Below are positions 33,877 to 42,165 of a stretch of DNA of 64,000 nucleotides, piece by piece. The stretch comes from Dactylosporangium sucinum. Its GTDB lineage: Bacteria > Actinomycetota > Actinomycetes > Mycobacteriales > Micromonosporaceae. The translations under genes were made by a program, and so were the position numbers. Each line of letters begins with the position of its first letter. Position 1 is the stretch's first letter. The stretch spans positions 104,311-168,310 of the forward strand of contig NZ_BMPI01000019.1 in NCBI RefSeq assembly GCF_014647515.1. Direction: 5' to 3'. The notes below the pieces were generated by a model. The model worked only from the letters and a program-made list of their open reading frames with translations, was not told the origin of the DNA and made no database searches.

Positions 33877-35015
33877 GCCTGCCTGTCCACCTCTCGATAG
33901 GTGACCGGTTCCCAGCTGCCTGACCCGGCCGCCCGGTCGATGCTGTCCACCACCTCGGCGACGCGGTAGCCGTCGCGGAACGTCGGCGCCGTGTCCGGGA
34001 GCCGCTCGCCGGAGTCGATCGCGCGCAGCATCGTCTGCGCCTGGTGCGCGAAGCAGACCTCCCACCCGATCGGGTGCTGTCCCTGCACGCCCACCGGGAA
34101 CAGGAAGTCGGCCCACGGGTGCTCCGGCGCGGTGACGAGGAACGTGCGGAAGCCCTGTGCGCCGGCCAGGCTGACGGACAGCTCGTTCAACCGTTCGAGG
34201 TCGAACAGCAACGATCCCCTCGTACCGTCGATCTCGATCCGGCTGCTGAGCCCGTGGCCGCCGGCGACCCGCGACGCCTCGAAGCTCGCCGTCGCGCCGT
34301 TCGCCAGCCGGGCGATCGCGGCGAAGCTGTCGTCGTTGCTGACCCGGCCACCGGGCCGGTCGTGGATGAAGGTCTGCGCGTGGGCCGCCACCGCGACCGG
34401 CTCGGCCACCAGGAAACGGGCGAGGTCGATGTGGTGCGAGCCCAGGTCGCCCAGCGCCCCGGCGCCGGCGGCGGCCTTGTCCAGGCGCCACGACATCGGG
34501 AGACCCTGGTCCAGCGCGAACGACATCAGGAACCGCGACCGGAAGTGGAGCACCTCACCGAGCTCGCCGGCCGCGATGAGCTCGTGGGCGTGCCGGATCG
34601 CGGGGATGAAGCGGTACATGAACGCGCACTGATGCAGGACGCCCGTCGTCTCGACCCGGCGATAGGTGTCGAACGCCTCGTCTGCGGTCCGGGCCAGCGG
34701 TTTCTCGCACAGGACGTGCTTGCCGTTGCGGGCCGCCGCGATCGACGGCGCACCGTGCAGCGCGTTGGGCCCCGCGTTGACGAACAGCCGGACGTCCGGA
34801 TCGTCGACGATCGACCGCCAGTCGTCGGTGACGGTTTCCCATCCGTACCGGTCCGCGACCTCCCGGCGCAGCGCCGCGTCGGTGTCGGCCAGCGACACGA
34901 GCCGGATGCCGGCCGGCACGCGGTGGCGGGCCATCGCCGCGAGCCGGTAGCTGAGCGAGTGCACCTGCCCGATGAACCCCGCACCGAGCTGCCCGATGCC
35001 GATCGGCCCCGTCAC
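33873..35015 (-). CDS. Gfo/Idh/MocA-family dehydrogenase
   Basis: 380 residues from a GTG that overlaps the VOC gene (GTGA). GIGQLGAGFIGQVHSLSYRL is the NAD loop, NAGPNALHGAPSIAAARNGK then HVLCEKPLARTADEA the EKP motif, and LGDLGSHHIDLARFL the metal- or substrate-binding His pair. FIPAIRHAHELIAAGELGE is the family's central helix. The neighbour downstream is a distant paralogue. The pair probably oxidises the sugar or cyclitol imported by the transporter of this operon. Confidence 0.83.
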   Translation of the reverse strand: MTGPIGIGQLGAGFIGQVHSLSYRLAAMARHRVPAGIRLVSLADTDAALRREVADRYGWETVTDDWRSIVDDPDVRLFVNAGPNALHGAPSIAAARNGKHVLCEKPLARTADEAFDTYRRVETTGVLHQCAFMYRFIPAIRHAHELIAAGELGEVLHFRSRFLMSFALDQGLPMSWRLDKAAAGAGALGDLGSHHIDLARFLVAEPVAVAAHAQTFIHDRPGGRVSNDDSFAAIARLANGATASFEASRVAGGHGLSSRIEIDGTRGSLLFDLERLNELSVSLAGAQGFRTFLVTAPEHPWADFLFPVGVQGQHPIGWEVCFAHQAQTMLRAIDSGERLPDTAPTFRDGYRVAEVVDSIDRAAGSGSWEPVTYREVDRQA

Positions 35016-35542
35016 GACCGCGGCCCCGGCCGGATGTCCCGGGCGTCCCGGGTGTCCTGGCACAGTTCGACGACGACGCCCCAGGGATCGCGCCCGTAGA
35101 CCCATCGCCGGCCGGCCAGCGTTCCCGACGTGATGGTGTTCGGTGGCGAGTTGAAGCGGACGCCCAGCGCACCGAGCCGCGCGTACGCGGCGTCGATGTC
35201 GGAGGTCCGGAAGGCGACGTGGCCGATGCCCTCGTCGCAGACCCGGCGCCCGGCGGTGCCGCGTGGCGTCAGGTACTCGTGCAGTTCCAGCAGCCCCGAG
35301 CCGCAGCGCAGGATCGCGCCACGGAGGCGCACCGTCTCCCCGGGCAGCCCGATCGCCGTCGCGTCGACGTCGGTGTCGGCTTCCCGGACGACGACGGCCG
35401 CACCGAAGGCCCGTTCGTAGAACGCGACCGCCGCTTCCAGGTCGGGCACCACCATCCCGGTGTGGTCCAGACCCTCGATGTCGTGCACCTGTTGCACGTT
35501 CACTCCGTTCGCATGCTCGTCGAAAGGTTGGTTGTGCGTCAC
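35012..35542 (-). CDS. VOC-family protein (glyoxalase/epimerase-like)
   Basis: 176 residues from a GTG overlapping the serine hydrolase gene. GLDHTGMVVPDLEAAVAFYERAFGA and EGIGHVAFRTSDIDAAYARL are the two VOC modules, each with the metal His (DHTG, GHVAF); LLELHEYLT and DPWGVVVELCQ supply the Glu ligands. All four ligand positions seem present, unlike drug-binding members. It could be an epimerase, a lyase or a ring-cleaving dioxygenase for a pathway intermediate. Confidence 0.8.
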   Translation of the reverse strand: MTHNQPFDEHANGVNVQQVHDIEGLDHTGMVVPDLEAAVAFYERAFGAAVVVREADTDVDATAIGLPGETVRLRGAILRCGSGLLELHEYLTPRGTAGRRVCDEGIGHVAFRTSDIDAAYARLGALGVRFNSPPNTITSGTLAGRRWVYGRDPWGVVVELCQDTRDARDIRPGPRS

Positions 35543-36684
35543 GCCGCCGCCGCGTACACGGCGTGAATGAGCTCGGTGGTCCGGGGATCGTCGCCGGCGA
35601 AGAACCGCATCCGGTTGGTGACGTAGCCGAACGCGAAGCCGCTCTCGGGGTCGGCGAACCCGAGGGAGCCGCCGGCGCCGCCGTGGCCGAACGTCCGGGG
35701 TCCGGCGCCCGGGGCCACGTAGGGCTGGAGGAGGAAGCCGAGGCCGAACCTGGCGGGGCGTCCGAGCACGATGTCGGGGCCCTCGGCGTGGGTGCCGGTC
35801 GCGGCGGCGAGCGTGTCCGGCCGCAGCAGGGCCGGGCTCGTGGCGGACGGTGTGATGATCGCGTCGTACAGGCCGGCGAGGCCGCGGGCGGTGGCCACGC
35901 CGTTGCTCGACGGGAGCTCGGCCCGCAGGAGGTCCGGGTCGTTCCACCGCCGGTCGTACGCGAACAGCCCGTTGGGCCCGAACAGCGCCCGGCCGGCCAG
36001 CGAGCCGGGATTTGCGGTGTCGGCCACCTGCTCGGCCGGCGGGGGCGGGATCAGGGACGCGGGCTCCCGCTTCGCCGGCCGGGTGCCGCCGATCCAGAAC
36101 TCCAGCCCGCGTGGCGCGACGACGGTGTCGTGCAGGTAGCGGCCGACGGTGGTGCCCGTCGTCCGGCGGACCAGCTCGCCCAGGATCCAGCCGAAGGAGC
36201 GCGGGTGATAGCCGATCGCCGTGCCCGGCGTCCACTGTGGATGCTGCCGGGCTATCGCGGCGATCACATCCTCCCAGCCGAGCACCTGCTCCAGGGTGAG
36301 CGCAGCGTCCACCGCCGCGAGCCCGGCCTGATGCGTGAGCACCCAGCGGAGCGGCACGGCCCTCTTCCCCGCCGCGGCGAACTCCGGCCAGTAGCCGGCG
36401 ACCGGTGCGTCGAGGTCCAGCCGCCCCTCCTCCACCAGGCGCAGCACACAGACCACGGTCGCCGCTTTCGTCGCGGAGAACACGAGGACGGGCGTGTCGC
36501 GGCGCCACGGCCGCCCGGTCTGCGGATCGGCGTGACCCGCCCACATGTCGACGACCGGCCGGCCGTGCCGGTAGAGGCACAGCGCCGCGCCTCCCTCTCG
36601 GTGCGCGGCGACGACGCGCCGGAAGGCGTCGGCCACCCGGCCGAACGCGGCGTCGGCGTCGCCACGGACCACGGGCGGGGTCAC
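35539..36684 (-). CDS. Serine hydrolase, class C beta-lactamase/EstB fold (3 of 4)
   Basis: 381 residues from a GTG overlapping the HSL esterase gene. VFSATKA gives S70 and K73; YHPRSFGWI is the Tyr box; TFGHGGAGGSLGF the third box. VVDMWAGHADPQTGRPWRRD and YWPEFAAAGKRAVPL repeat the layout of the other three copies in this window. No signal peptide. It lies next to an unrelated esterase, so this operon too pairs two hydrolase folds. Confidence 0.82.
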   Translation of the reverse strand: MTPPVVRGDADAAFGRVADAFRRVVAAHREGGAALCLYRHGRPVVDMWAGHADPQTGRPWRRDTPVLVFSATKAATVVCVLRLVEEGRLDLDAPVAGYWPEFAAAGKRAVPLRWVLTHQAGLAAVDAALTLEQVLGWEDVIAAIARQHPQWTPGTAIGYHPRSFGWILGELVRRTTGTTVGRYLHDTVVAPRGLEFWIGGTRPAKREPASLIPPPPAEQVADTANPGSLAGRALFGPNGLFAYDRRWNDPDLLRAELPSSNGVATARGLAGLYDAIITPSATSPALLRPDTLAAATGTHAEGPDIVLGRPARFGLGFLLQPYVAPGAGPRTFGHGGAGGSLGFADPESGFAFGYVTNRMRFFAGDDPRTTELIHAVYAAAA

Positions 36685-37625
36685 GGCAGCATCGCCCGCC
36701 GCAGCGCCGAGCCGATCCGCCGCCGGGCCGCCGCCGCGTCGTCGAGGGCACCAGCGTGCATCAGGAAGCCGTGGAGCTGTCCGGGCCAGCATTCGTACCG
36801 CGTCGGGACGCCGGCCACCCGCAGCCGTTCGGCGTAGGCGGCGCCCTCGTCCCGCAGCGGATCGAACTCCGCGGTGAGGACGAACGCCGGCGGCAGGCCC
36901 CGGTGGTCGCCCGCCGACAGCGGCGCCGCGTACGGGTCGTCGCGGGCCGCGGCGGCCGGGAGGTACTGGTCCCAGCACCACAGCATGTCCTCGGTGGCGG
37001 GCCACGGCAGCCGGGCGTGGGACGGCTCGGCGCAGGCGGGGTCCAGGAACGGGTAGATGAGGACCTGGTGCGCGATGTCGGGGCCCCGCCGGTCGCGGGC
37101 CATCAGCGCGACGGCGGCGGCCAGGTTCCCGCCGGCGCTGTCGCCGCCGATGGCAACGGGCCCGGGCCGCGCGCCGACGCCGCCGGGGTTCGCGGCGAGC
37201 CACGCGGTGGCGGTGTAGCAGTCGATCAGCCCGGCCGGATAGGGGTGTTCGGGTGCGAGCCGGTAGCCGACGGAGGCCACCAGGCAGCCGCTCGCGTTGG
37301 CGAGGACCCGGCAGAACGGGTCGTACGAGTCCAGGTCCTCGAAGACGAAGCCGCCGCCGTGGAAGTAGCACAGCATCGGGAGGGGACCCGGGCCCGGCCG
37401 GTAGAGGCGCACCGGCACGGACCCGGAGCCGTGCGGGGAGGCGATCAGCAGGTCCCGGACCTCGTCGACGGGCTCGGCGACGCCCCGCACGTCGTCCGCG
37501 CCAGCGCCGGGCCGCCGGAGTTCGTCGAGCGGGGTCGTGGTGATCGGCGGATCCTCCCGCATGAACCGTTCGAGCAGCGCCCTGGCCTGCGGGTGCAGGC
37601 CGTCCCAGGTACCGGTGCGGTTCAC
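36681..37625 (-). CDS. Alpha/beta hydrolase of the HSL family
   Basis: 314 residues from a GTG overlapping the fourth serine hydrolase gene. CYFHGGGFVFED is the oxyanion-hole motif, YRLAPEHPYPAGLIDC the next loop, IGGDSAGGNLAAAVA the nucleophile elbow (G-D-S-A-G), AEFDPLRDEG the catalytic Asp and GQLHGFLMH the catalytic His. This is a complete HSL-family catalytic set. It is clearly distinct in sequence from the esterase at 31571. The natural ester is unknown. Confidence 0.86.
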   Translation of the reverse strand: MNRTGTWDGLHPQARALLERFMREDPPITTTPLDELRRPGAGADDVRGVAEPVDEVRDLLIASPHGSGSVPVRLYRPGPGPLPMLCYFHGGGFVFEDLDSYDPFCRVLANASGCLVASVGYRLAPEHPYPAGLIDCYTATAWLAANPGGVGARPGPVAIGGDSAGGNLAAAVALMARDRRGPDIAHQVLIYPFLDPACAEPSHARLPWPATEDMLWCWDQYLPAAAARDDPYAAPLSAGDHRGLPPAFVLTAEFDPLRDEGAAYAERLRVAGVPTRYECWPGQLHGFLMHAGALDDAAAARRRIGSALRRAMLP

Positions 37626-38815
37626 TGGAGCCGCCAGACGCAGTCGTAGACCGAGCCGACCAGCCGGAGCAGGCGCGGATCGAGGCCGTCCGACCACTGT
37701 GGATAGTTGCTGAGGAACGCGAACGACAGCCGCCGGTCCGGGTCCGCGAAGCCGAGCTGCCCGCCCAGCCCGCCGTGGCCGAAGGCGCGATCGTACGGGC
37801 TGAACATCTCCGTCGGCGCGGGACGCGCGTAGCCCAGCGCCCGCCGGGCCGGGCCGGCGGCCACGACGTCGTAACCCTCGGCGTGGACGGCCGCATGGCG
37901 CCGCAGCGAGTCCGGGGAGGTCACGGCGACGCCGTCGAGGGTCCCTCCGTGGGCCAGCGCGGCGAACACGCGGGCGATACCGCGGGCGGAGGCGAAGCCG
38001 TTGGCACCCGGTACCTCGCCCCGGCGGAACGCCGCCGAGTTCGCGGTGGTGGCGACGAGGTATCCCGCCTCGGGCCCGGCGCCGAGCAGCGCGTGACCCT
38101 GCGGGGTGCCGGGGTGCCAGCGGTCGGCGAAGCGCGTGGCTTCCGCCGGGTCGGCGGGTCGCCGGGGAGGCAGCAACTGCGCGGCGTCCTTCTCCCATTC
38201 GCCGGGAAGGCCGATCGCCACGCGCGCGCCGAGCGGCCGGGCGATCTCCTCGGCCACGTGGGTCGTGACGTCGCGCCCGGTGGCCCGCCGGACCACCTCG
38301 CCCAGCATCCAGCCGTAGGTGAAGGCGTGGTAGCCCAGCAACGCGCCCGGCTGCCATTGCAGGACGCTGCCGGCCAGCGCGTCCGCGATCTCGTCGGTGC
38401 GGTCCCAGCCGTCGGCGTCGCCCATCCGCACCAGCCGCTCGTGGCCGGGCCACCACGGCAGGCCGGCGGTGTGGGTCAGCACGTGGCGGACGGTGACGGC
38501 GTCCTTGCCCCGGGCGGCGAACTCCGGCCAGTACGTGCACACCGGCGCGGCGAGGTCCACGACGCCGCGCTCGACGAGCTGCTGGACGGCCAGGGCGGTC
38601 AGCGCCTTGGTGACCGACCAGATCACACAGGCGGTGTCGGCCGACCACGGTACTCCCGGCGCGGCCTCGCCGCCCCACAGGTCCACCACTGCCTTCCCGT
38701 CCCGGTACACGCACAGCGCGGCGCCGCCCGGGTGCCGCAGCAGCACGTCGTCGAACACCGCCCGGACCGCGGTGAAGCCGGGCTCACACGTGCCGCTCGA
38801 TGGTTCCTGTCCCAT
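37622..38815 (-). CDS. Serine hydrolase, class C beta-lactamase/EstB fold (4 of 4)
   Basis: 397 residues from an ATG with AAGGAGG upstream. IWSVTKALT gives S67 and K70; YHAFTYGWM is the Tyr box; AFGHGGLGGQLGF the third box. VVDLWGG, YWPEFAARGKDAVTV and HTAGLPWWPG repeat the common layout. It follows the permease-ATPase fusion by only 11 bases, so it is in the transporter operon. S-V-T-K is closer to classical esterase EstB than the S-G-T-K or S-A-T-K copies. Confidence 0.83.
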   Translation of the reverse strand: MGQEPSSGTCEPGFTAVRAVFDDVLLRHPGGAALCVYRDGKAVVDLWGGEAAPGVPWSADTACVIWSVTKALTALAVQQLVERGVVDLAAPVCTYWPEFAARGKDAVTVRHVLTHTAGLPWWPGHERLVRMGDADGWDRTDEIADALAGSVLQWQPGALLGYHAFTYGWMLGEVVRRATGRDVTTHVAEEIARPLGARVAIGLPGEWEKDAAQLLPPRRPADPAEATRFADRWHPGTPQGHALLGAGPEAGYLVATTANSAAFRRGEVPGANGFASARGIARVFAALAHGGTLDGVAVTSPDSLRRHAAVHAEGYDVVAAGPARRALGYARPAPTEMFSPYDRAFGHGGLGGQLGFADPDRRLSFAFLSNYPQWSDGLDPRLLRLVGSVYDCVWRLQ

Positions 38816-38826
38816 GCATGCCCTCC

Positions 38827-40773
38827 TTACAGTCCCGCCATCAGCCGGACGAGCGAGTGCTCCCCGACGTCGTCGACGGGTCCGCTGTGGACGACGCGGC
38901 CGAGCCGCAGTACCGCCACCGAGTCCGCGACCGCGAAGACCGTCTTGATGTCGTGGGTGATGAGGATGACCGCGGTGCCGTTGTCGGCCAGGCGCCGCAC
39001 CGCCTCCAGGACGTAGCGGGTCTGCCGGACGCCCAGTGCCGCGGTCGGTTCGTCGAGGATGACCAGGCGGGCTCCCCCGACGATGGCCCGGGCGATGGCG
39101 ACCGCCTGGCGTTGCCCGCCCGAGAGCCGGCGGACCGTGGTGTACGGATCGGGAACCCGGATGCCCAGTTCGGCGAGGCCGGCGGCGGTACGACGGGCGG
39201 CCGCGGCCTCGTCGCGCACCGGCACGACGCCGGCGATCCGGCGCGTCGGCTCGTCGCCCAGCACGAAGTTGTGCACGACGCTCAGCGTCGGCACGAGCGC
39301 GAGATCCTGGTACACGGTCCGGATCCCGGCGTCCCGGGCCTGCCGGGTGCTGCTGTACGTGACCGGCTCGCCGAGGAACTCGACGGTGCCAGCGTCCGCC
39401 CGGTCGGCACCCGAGAGGATCTTGATGAGCGTGGACTTGCCCGCCCCGTTGTCGCCGAGCAGGCAGAGCACCTCACCGGCACGCACCTCGACGTCGACGC
39501 CGCGCAACGCCTGCACCGATCCGAAGTCACGCCGCAGTCCCCGCGCCGCCAGGACGGTCGCGCCGAGCGGCCCCTGGCGGGGGAGCCGGCCCAGCGTGGC
39601 GGCCGAGTCGCCACCGTCGCCGGTCTCCGCTTCGGCCGTCGGCGCGGAGCGCCCGCGAGCGCGACGCACGGCGGCGAGCAGGCCGCCCGTGTCGCGGGTC
39701 CGCTCGAGCAACTGGTCGGCGGCCAGGGCCGTGACGAGGACGGCTCCGGTCGCCACCTCCTGCCAGTAGTCCCGCAGCCCGATGAAGATGAGTCCGGCCT
39801 GCAGGATGCCGATGGTGGCCACGCCGATGATCACCCCGAGCGGGCGCCCCGACCCGCCGGCGAAGGCCACACCACCGAGGATCGCCGCGGTGAGGACGGC
39901 GAACTCGAAGCCCTGTCCGGTCAGCGGATCGACGGTGCCGAGACGGGCGATCGTCAGCGTCGCGGCGACGCCGACCAGCGCGCCGTTGACGGTGAACAGC
40001 GCGACCGTGGTCCGCCCGACCGCGACCCCGGCGGCCGAGGCGGCCCGGCTGTCGCCGCCCATGGCGTACACCCGGAGGCCGGGCCTGGTGCGCACGAGCA
40101 CGAAGCCGCCGACGGCGAAGATGACCAGCGCGACGATCACCTGCACCGAGACCTGCCCGACCACGGCTGTGCGGCCGAGGCGCATCAGGGACGGCGGAAA
40201 GTCCGAGACGGCCAGGCCTCCGGTGACCACCTTGGCCAGGCCCCCGAAGGCGATCATCGTCGCGATGGTGACGATGAGGGGGGAGATCTTCAGCAGTCGC
40301 ACCATCACCCCGTTCGCCAGTCCCAGCAGGGCGCCGACGAGCGGGCCGGCGAGCAGCGTCAGCGGCGTGCTGTACGTGGCCGTGGCGATCTGGCCGGCGA
40401 TCACGGCCACCAGTGAGAACATCGTCCCGATCGAGATGTCGACGGTGCCCGCGATGAGCAGCGCCATCGTGCCGGTCACCACGATGAGGACGGAGGCCAT
40501 CGTGAGCCCCATCGTGGCGATGCTGCCGGCCTGGAAGAAGTTCTCCGCGCTGACGGAGAAGTACACGAACAGCGCCAGCGCGAGCACGGCCAGGCCGAGC
40601 CGGCCGCTCGCCTCGCCGGGCATGGTCGCGGTGCGCCGCCGCCACCGGCCGAGGCGGCGCAGCGGATCGATCGGACCGGCGGGAGCGGCGAGGACCGCCG
40701 GCCCGGCGGACTGGTGACCGTTGAGGTCCCCCGCGGTTGGCATCACCGTGCCGGTCGGAGTGCGCTCACTCAC
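38827..40773 (-). CDS. Fused ABC permease-ATPase (RbsC-type plus one RbsA-type domain)
   Basis: 648 residues. About 60-350 is a CUT2 permease (LLIAGTVDISIGTMFSLVAV, FAGGSGRPLGVIIGV); a charged linker of some 50 residues (TAEAETGDGGDS) leads to an ATPase domain with Walker A GDNGAGKST near 440, Q-loop YQDLALV, LSGGQRQ and LVILDEP. Both parts are intact in one frame without a frameshift. The usual arrangement is separate rbsC and a two-domain rbsA, so the fusion fixes one ATPase per permease. The GTG overlaps the binding-protein stop by eight bases. Confidence 0.86.
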   Translation of the reverse strand: MSERTPTGTVMPTAGDLNGHQSAGPAVLAAPAGPIDPLRRLGRWRRRTATMPGEASGRLGLAVLALALFVYFSVSAENFFQAGSIATMGLTMASVLIVVTGTMALLIAGTVDISIGTMFSLVAVIAGQIATATYSTPLTLLAGPLVGALLGLANGVMVRLLKISPLIVTIATMIAFGGLAKVVTGGLAVSDFPPSLMRLGRTAVVGQVSVQVIVALVIFAVGGFVLVRTRPGLRVYAMGGDSRAASAAGVAVGRTTVALFTVNGALVGVAATLTIARLGTVDPLTGQGFEFAVLTAAILGGVAFAGGSGRPLGVIIGVATIGILQAGLIFIGLRDYWQEVATGAVLVTALAADQLLERTRDTGGLLAAVRRARGRSAPTAEAETGDGGDSAATLGRLPRQGPLGATVLAARGLRRDFGSVQALRGVDVEVRAGEVLCLLGDNGAGKSTLIKILSGADRADAGTVEFLGEPVTYSSTRQARDAGIRTVYQDLALVPTLSVVHNFVLGDEPTRRIAGVVPVRDEAAAARRTAAGLAELGIRVPDPYTTVRRLSGGQRQAVAIARAIVGGARLVILDEPTAALGVRQTRYVLEAVRRLADNGTAVILITHDIKTVFAVADSVAVLRLGRVVHSGPVDDVGEHSLVRLMAGL

Positions 40774-41980
40774 GATCGATCACCGCGTCGGGGTCCGTGA
40801 CGGGTGCGTTCCAGACAACCGTGCGGGTGTCGTAGCTGACGTTCCCCCACGTGCTCATGTATTCCTCGACATTCGTCTCGAACGTGGTCTTGGGATCGGC
40901 CATCGCGGTCCGCCAGCGGCGGACAACCTCGGGACTGTCCAGGGCGGGCAGGCCCGCGGCCGGTGCGGTCACCAGCCGAGGGACCGCCCGGCCCTGCAGC
41001 CACAGGTCGGTGTAGACACCGAACGCGTGCCCGTACAGGGGCCAGGGCTGCGACCAGGTCGCGCGGAAGAGCGTGCCGCCCTGCTCGATCTTCTTCAGGA
41101 TGTCGTCGCCGCCTTCGGTGCCCGAGGCGTAGAGGGTCGTCTCGTTGCCCCGGCCCTTCGCCTCGAGCACGGAGACCGCGCCGAGGACGGGTGCGGAGTG
41201 GCCGAGGATGACGTTGATCCCGGGATGCGCCTGCAGGAGGGTGGCCATGGCGTCGGCGCCGGCCTTGACGGTGTAGTCCACGCTGGTTTCGCTGACGATG
41301 CGGACCTTCCCGCCAGCGACCTTCAGCTCCTCCTTGATGCCCGCGTCGATGGCGCGGGCCGAGTCGGTGAGCAGGCCGTCGTTGAGCAGGAGGACCTGCG
41401 CCTCGCCGCCGTTGTGCTGCCGCATGTAGGCCACCGCCGCCGCACCCTGGCTGCGGCCGACCTGCCGGTAGTTCACGACCGGGAAGACGTGGGAGTTGGC
41501 CTGCTGGGCGACGCTCATGACACCGAGCTCGACGGCCTTGGCGGTCAGGTCCTCGGAGCCACTGAGGTAGGGCGGGTACAGGAACCAGGCGGCCATCCCC
41601 TGGGCGAACATGGTTTCGGCCTGGGAGCGGAACTTCGCGGTGTCCCCGTTGGCGATGGCGGTGACGCATTCGATGCCCTTCGCCTTGCAGGCGTTGGTGA
41701 TCCCCTCGGTCAGCTGGATGGCGATCACGGCGTCGAAGTTGCCGGGGACGCCGAAGCGGCGGGGCAGCTTCGGCGCGCTTCCGGGCGGCGCGGACGGGTC
41801 GTAGCGCTTGAGTTTGCCGGTCTGCGGCCCGGCGCCCGCCGACGCCCGGGGCGGGCGTTCGTCGGCGCACGCGGCCAACGCCGGGCCGGTGAGGCCCGCC
41901 GCGGCGACGGCCAGTCCGGAGCGCAGAAGACCGCGACGGCTTAATCGGTCCGGTGGGTTCTGGGAGGCGTATGTCGACAC
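40766..41980 (-). CDS. Sugar-binding protein of the second CUT2 transporter
   Basis: 404 residues from a GTG with GGAGCTG upstream; longer frames add Arg-rich sequence over the operator region. SRRGLLRSGLAVAAAG is a Tat-type signal followed by a lipobox-like ALAAC. The mature protein is a periplasmic-binding-protein-like I fold (VIAIQLTEGITNACKAKGIE, AWFLYPPYLSG, GINVILGHSAPVLGAVSVL, NETTLYASGTEGG). It is larger than RbsB because of a long linker and C-terminal extension. It starts the operon ending at 32689 and is divergent from the M24 gene, with a perfect FCD-type operator between them. Confidence 0.83.
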   Translation of the reverse strand: MSTYASQNPPDRLSRRGLLRSGLAVAAAGLTGPALAACADERPPRASAGAGPQTGKLKRYDPSAPPGSAPKLPRRFGVPGNFDAVIAIQLTEGITNACKAKGIECVTAIANGDTAKFRSQAETMFAQGMAAWFLYPPYLSGSEDLTAKAVELGVMSVAQQANSHVFPVVNYRQVGRSQGAAAVAYMRQHNGGEAQVLLLNDGLLTDSARAIDAGIKEELKVAGGKVRIVSETSVDYTVKAGADAMATLLQAHPGINVILGHSAPVLGAVSVLEAKGRGNETTLYASGTEGGDDILKKIEQGGTLFRATWSQPWPLYGHAFGVYTDLWLQGRAVPRLVTAPAAGLPALDSPEVVRRWRTAMADPKTTFETNVEEYMSTWGNVSYDTRTVVWNAPVTDPDAVIDRE

Positions 41981-42100
41981 GATCAGCTCCTTCGGTGCTC
42001 GTGACATCCGCGGCGCCGCCGGACGCCTGGATCGATGTCCGCGGTGATCGCCCCGGCAACCCGGACTTAACAGGGCCGAAATGTACGCGCTGGGTCGCCG

Positions 42101-42122
42101 ATTGGTCAACTGGTTGACCAAT
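42101..42122. promoter_or_regulatory. Perfect 22-base palindrome, candidate operator of the second FCD regulator
   Basis: Arms ATTGGTCAAC (42101-42110) and GTTGACCAAT (42113-42122) with TG between. It lies 44 bases before the M24 gene and 121 bases before the binding-protein gene. The same half-site recurs at 47173-47191 and 48371-48389. Confidence 0.75.
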
Positions 42123-42165
42123 ATTGGGTGCCGTCCTATCGTCGCAGTGAGATCAGGGAGGTCGG

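Noticed and set aside
36681..38714. Long frames that would fuse hydrolases (also 32689-34491 and 35539-37896)
   Set aside because: In each case the N-terminal half is an Arg-rich out-of-frame shadow of the next gene; GTG or ATG starts overlapping the preceding stops give normal-length proteins.
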